DNA from: Amphiura filiformis
Lineage: Eukaryota > Echinodermata > Ophiuroidea > Amphilepidida > Amphiuridae
Direction: 5' to 3'
Assembly (NCBI RefSeq): GCF_039555335.1
Contig: NC_092642.1
Location: forward strand, 12,374,743 to 12,438,742
Length of the DNA stretch: 64,000 nt
In this document: piece after piece, positions 63,941 through 64,000 of the stretch
How the letters are laid out: each line of letters begins with the position of its first letter
Numbering within the stretch: the first letter of the stretch is position 1
Notes under the pieces: generated by a model
Told to the model about the DNA's origin: nothing
Databases searched by the model: none
What the model saw: only the letters and a program-made list of their open reading frames with translations
Position numbers and translations under genes: made by a program

Positions 63941-64000
63941 TTAAGGGGGTACTACACCCCTGGCCAATTTTGTGCCTATTTTTGCATTTTTCTCAAAAAT
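63941..64000. repeat. TTAA-ended foldback MITE, cut by the window edge
   Basis: Begins TTAAGGGGGTACTACACCCC and continues GTGCCTATTTTTGCATTTTT, as in the copy at 60950-61289. Confidence 0.65.

Overview
The window is animal nuclear DNA, AT-rich and dense in repeats. It holds a spliced opsin gene with GT-AG introns, a CR1/L2-type LINE, several MITE families and large tandem arrays of tRNA genes. The opsin type, the repeat style and frequent AGGCCT motifs suggest an invertebrate deuterostome such as an echinoderm or hemichordate. That placement is inference; no species marker was seen.

Only one host protein gene could be assembled. It is a complete peropsin (RRH-type opsin) on the minus strand, with six coding exons: 62957-62855, 59889-59779, 59342-59163, 10418-10296, 7639-7419 and 6334-6032. 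Reading frame and splice phase are continuous across all five junctions. The product is 346 residues, close in length to vertebrate peropsin. Its third intron (10419-59162) is about 48.7 kb, while the other four are 0.4 to 3 kb.

That giant intron holds most of the window. From about 15.8 to 44.9 kb it carries a plus-strand array of 40 tRNA-Val genes or remnants: 18 with anticodon TAC, 13 AAC and 9 CAC. All share nearly the same tRNA body, and almost all are followed by a run of T. A recurring four-gene unit, TAC-AAC-CAC-TAC, repeats with a period of about 2.29 kb. The array is interrupted by a 5'-truncated LINE (27118-30110), a 3.66 kb foldback element built of palindromic satellite (31855-35511), two copies of a short LINE tail, and two small insertions.

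Intron-bearing tRNA-Leu(CAA) genes occur in three groups: six on the minus strand just beyond the 3' side of the opsin gene (1.3-4.0 kb), three on the plus strand at 13.5-15.5 kb, and four on the plus strand at 52.9-59.0 kb. The last two groups also lie in opsin intron 3. In the third group, unoccupied sister units give empty-site evidence for a hAT-like element (8-bp target duplication) and a mariner-like MITE (TA duplication).

Between the Val array and the third Leu group, 44.9-52.6 kb is a composite of GC-rich minisatellite, an inner domain with inverted flanks, and a second block of the palindromic satellite. The rest (0-1.2 kb, 4-6 kb, and the intron 1, 4 and 5 interiors) holds microsatellites, MITEs and sequence in which no gene was recognised.
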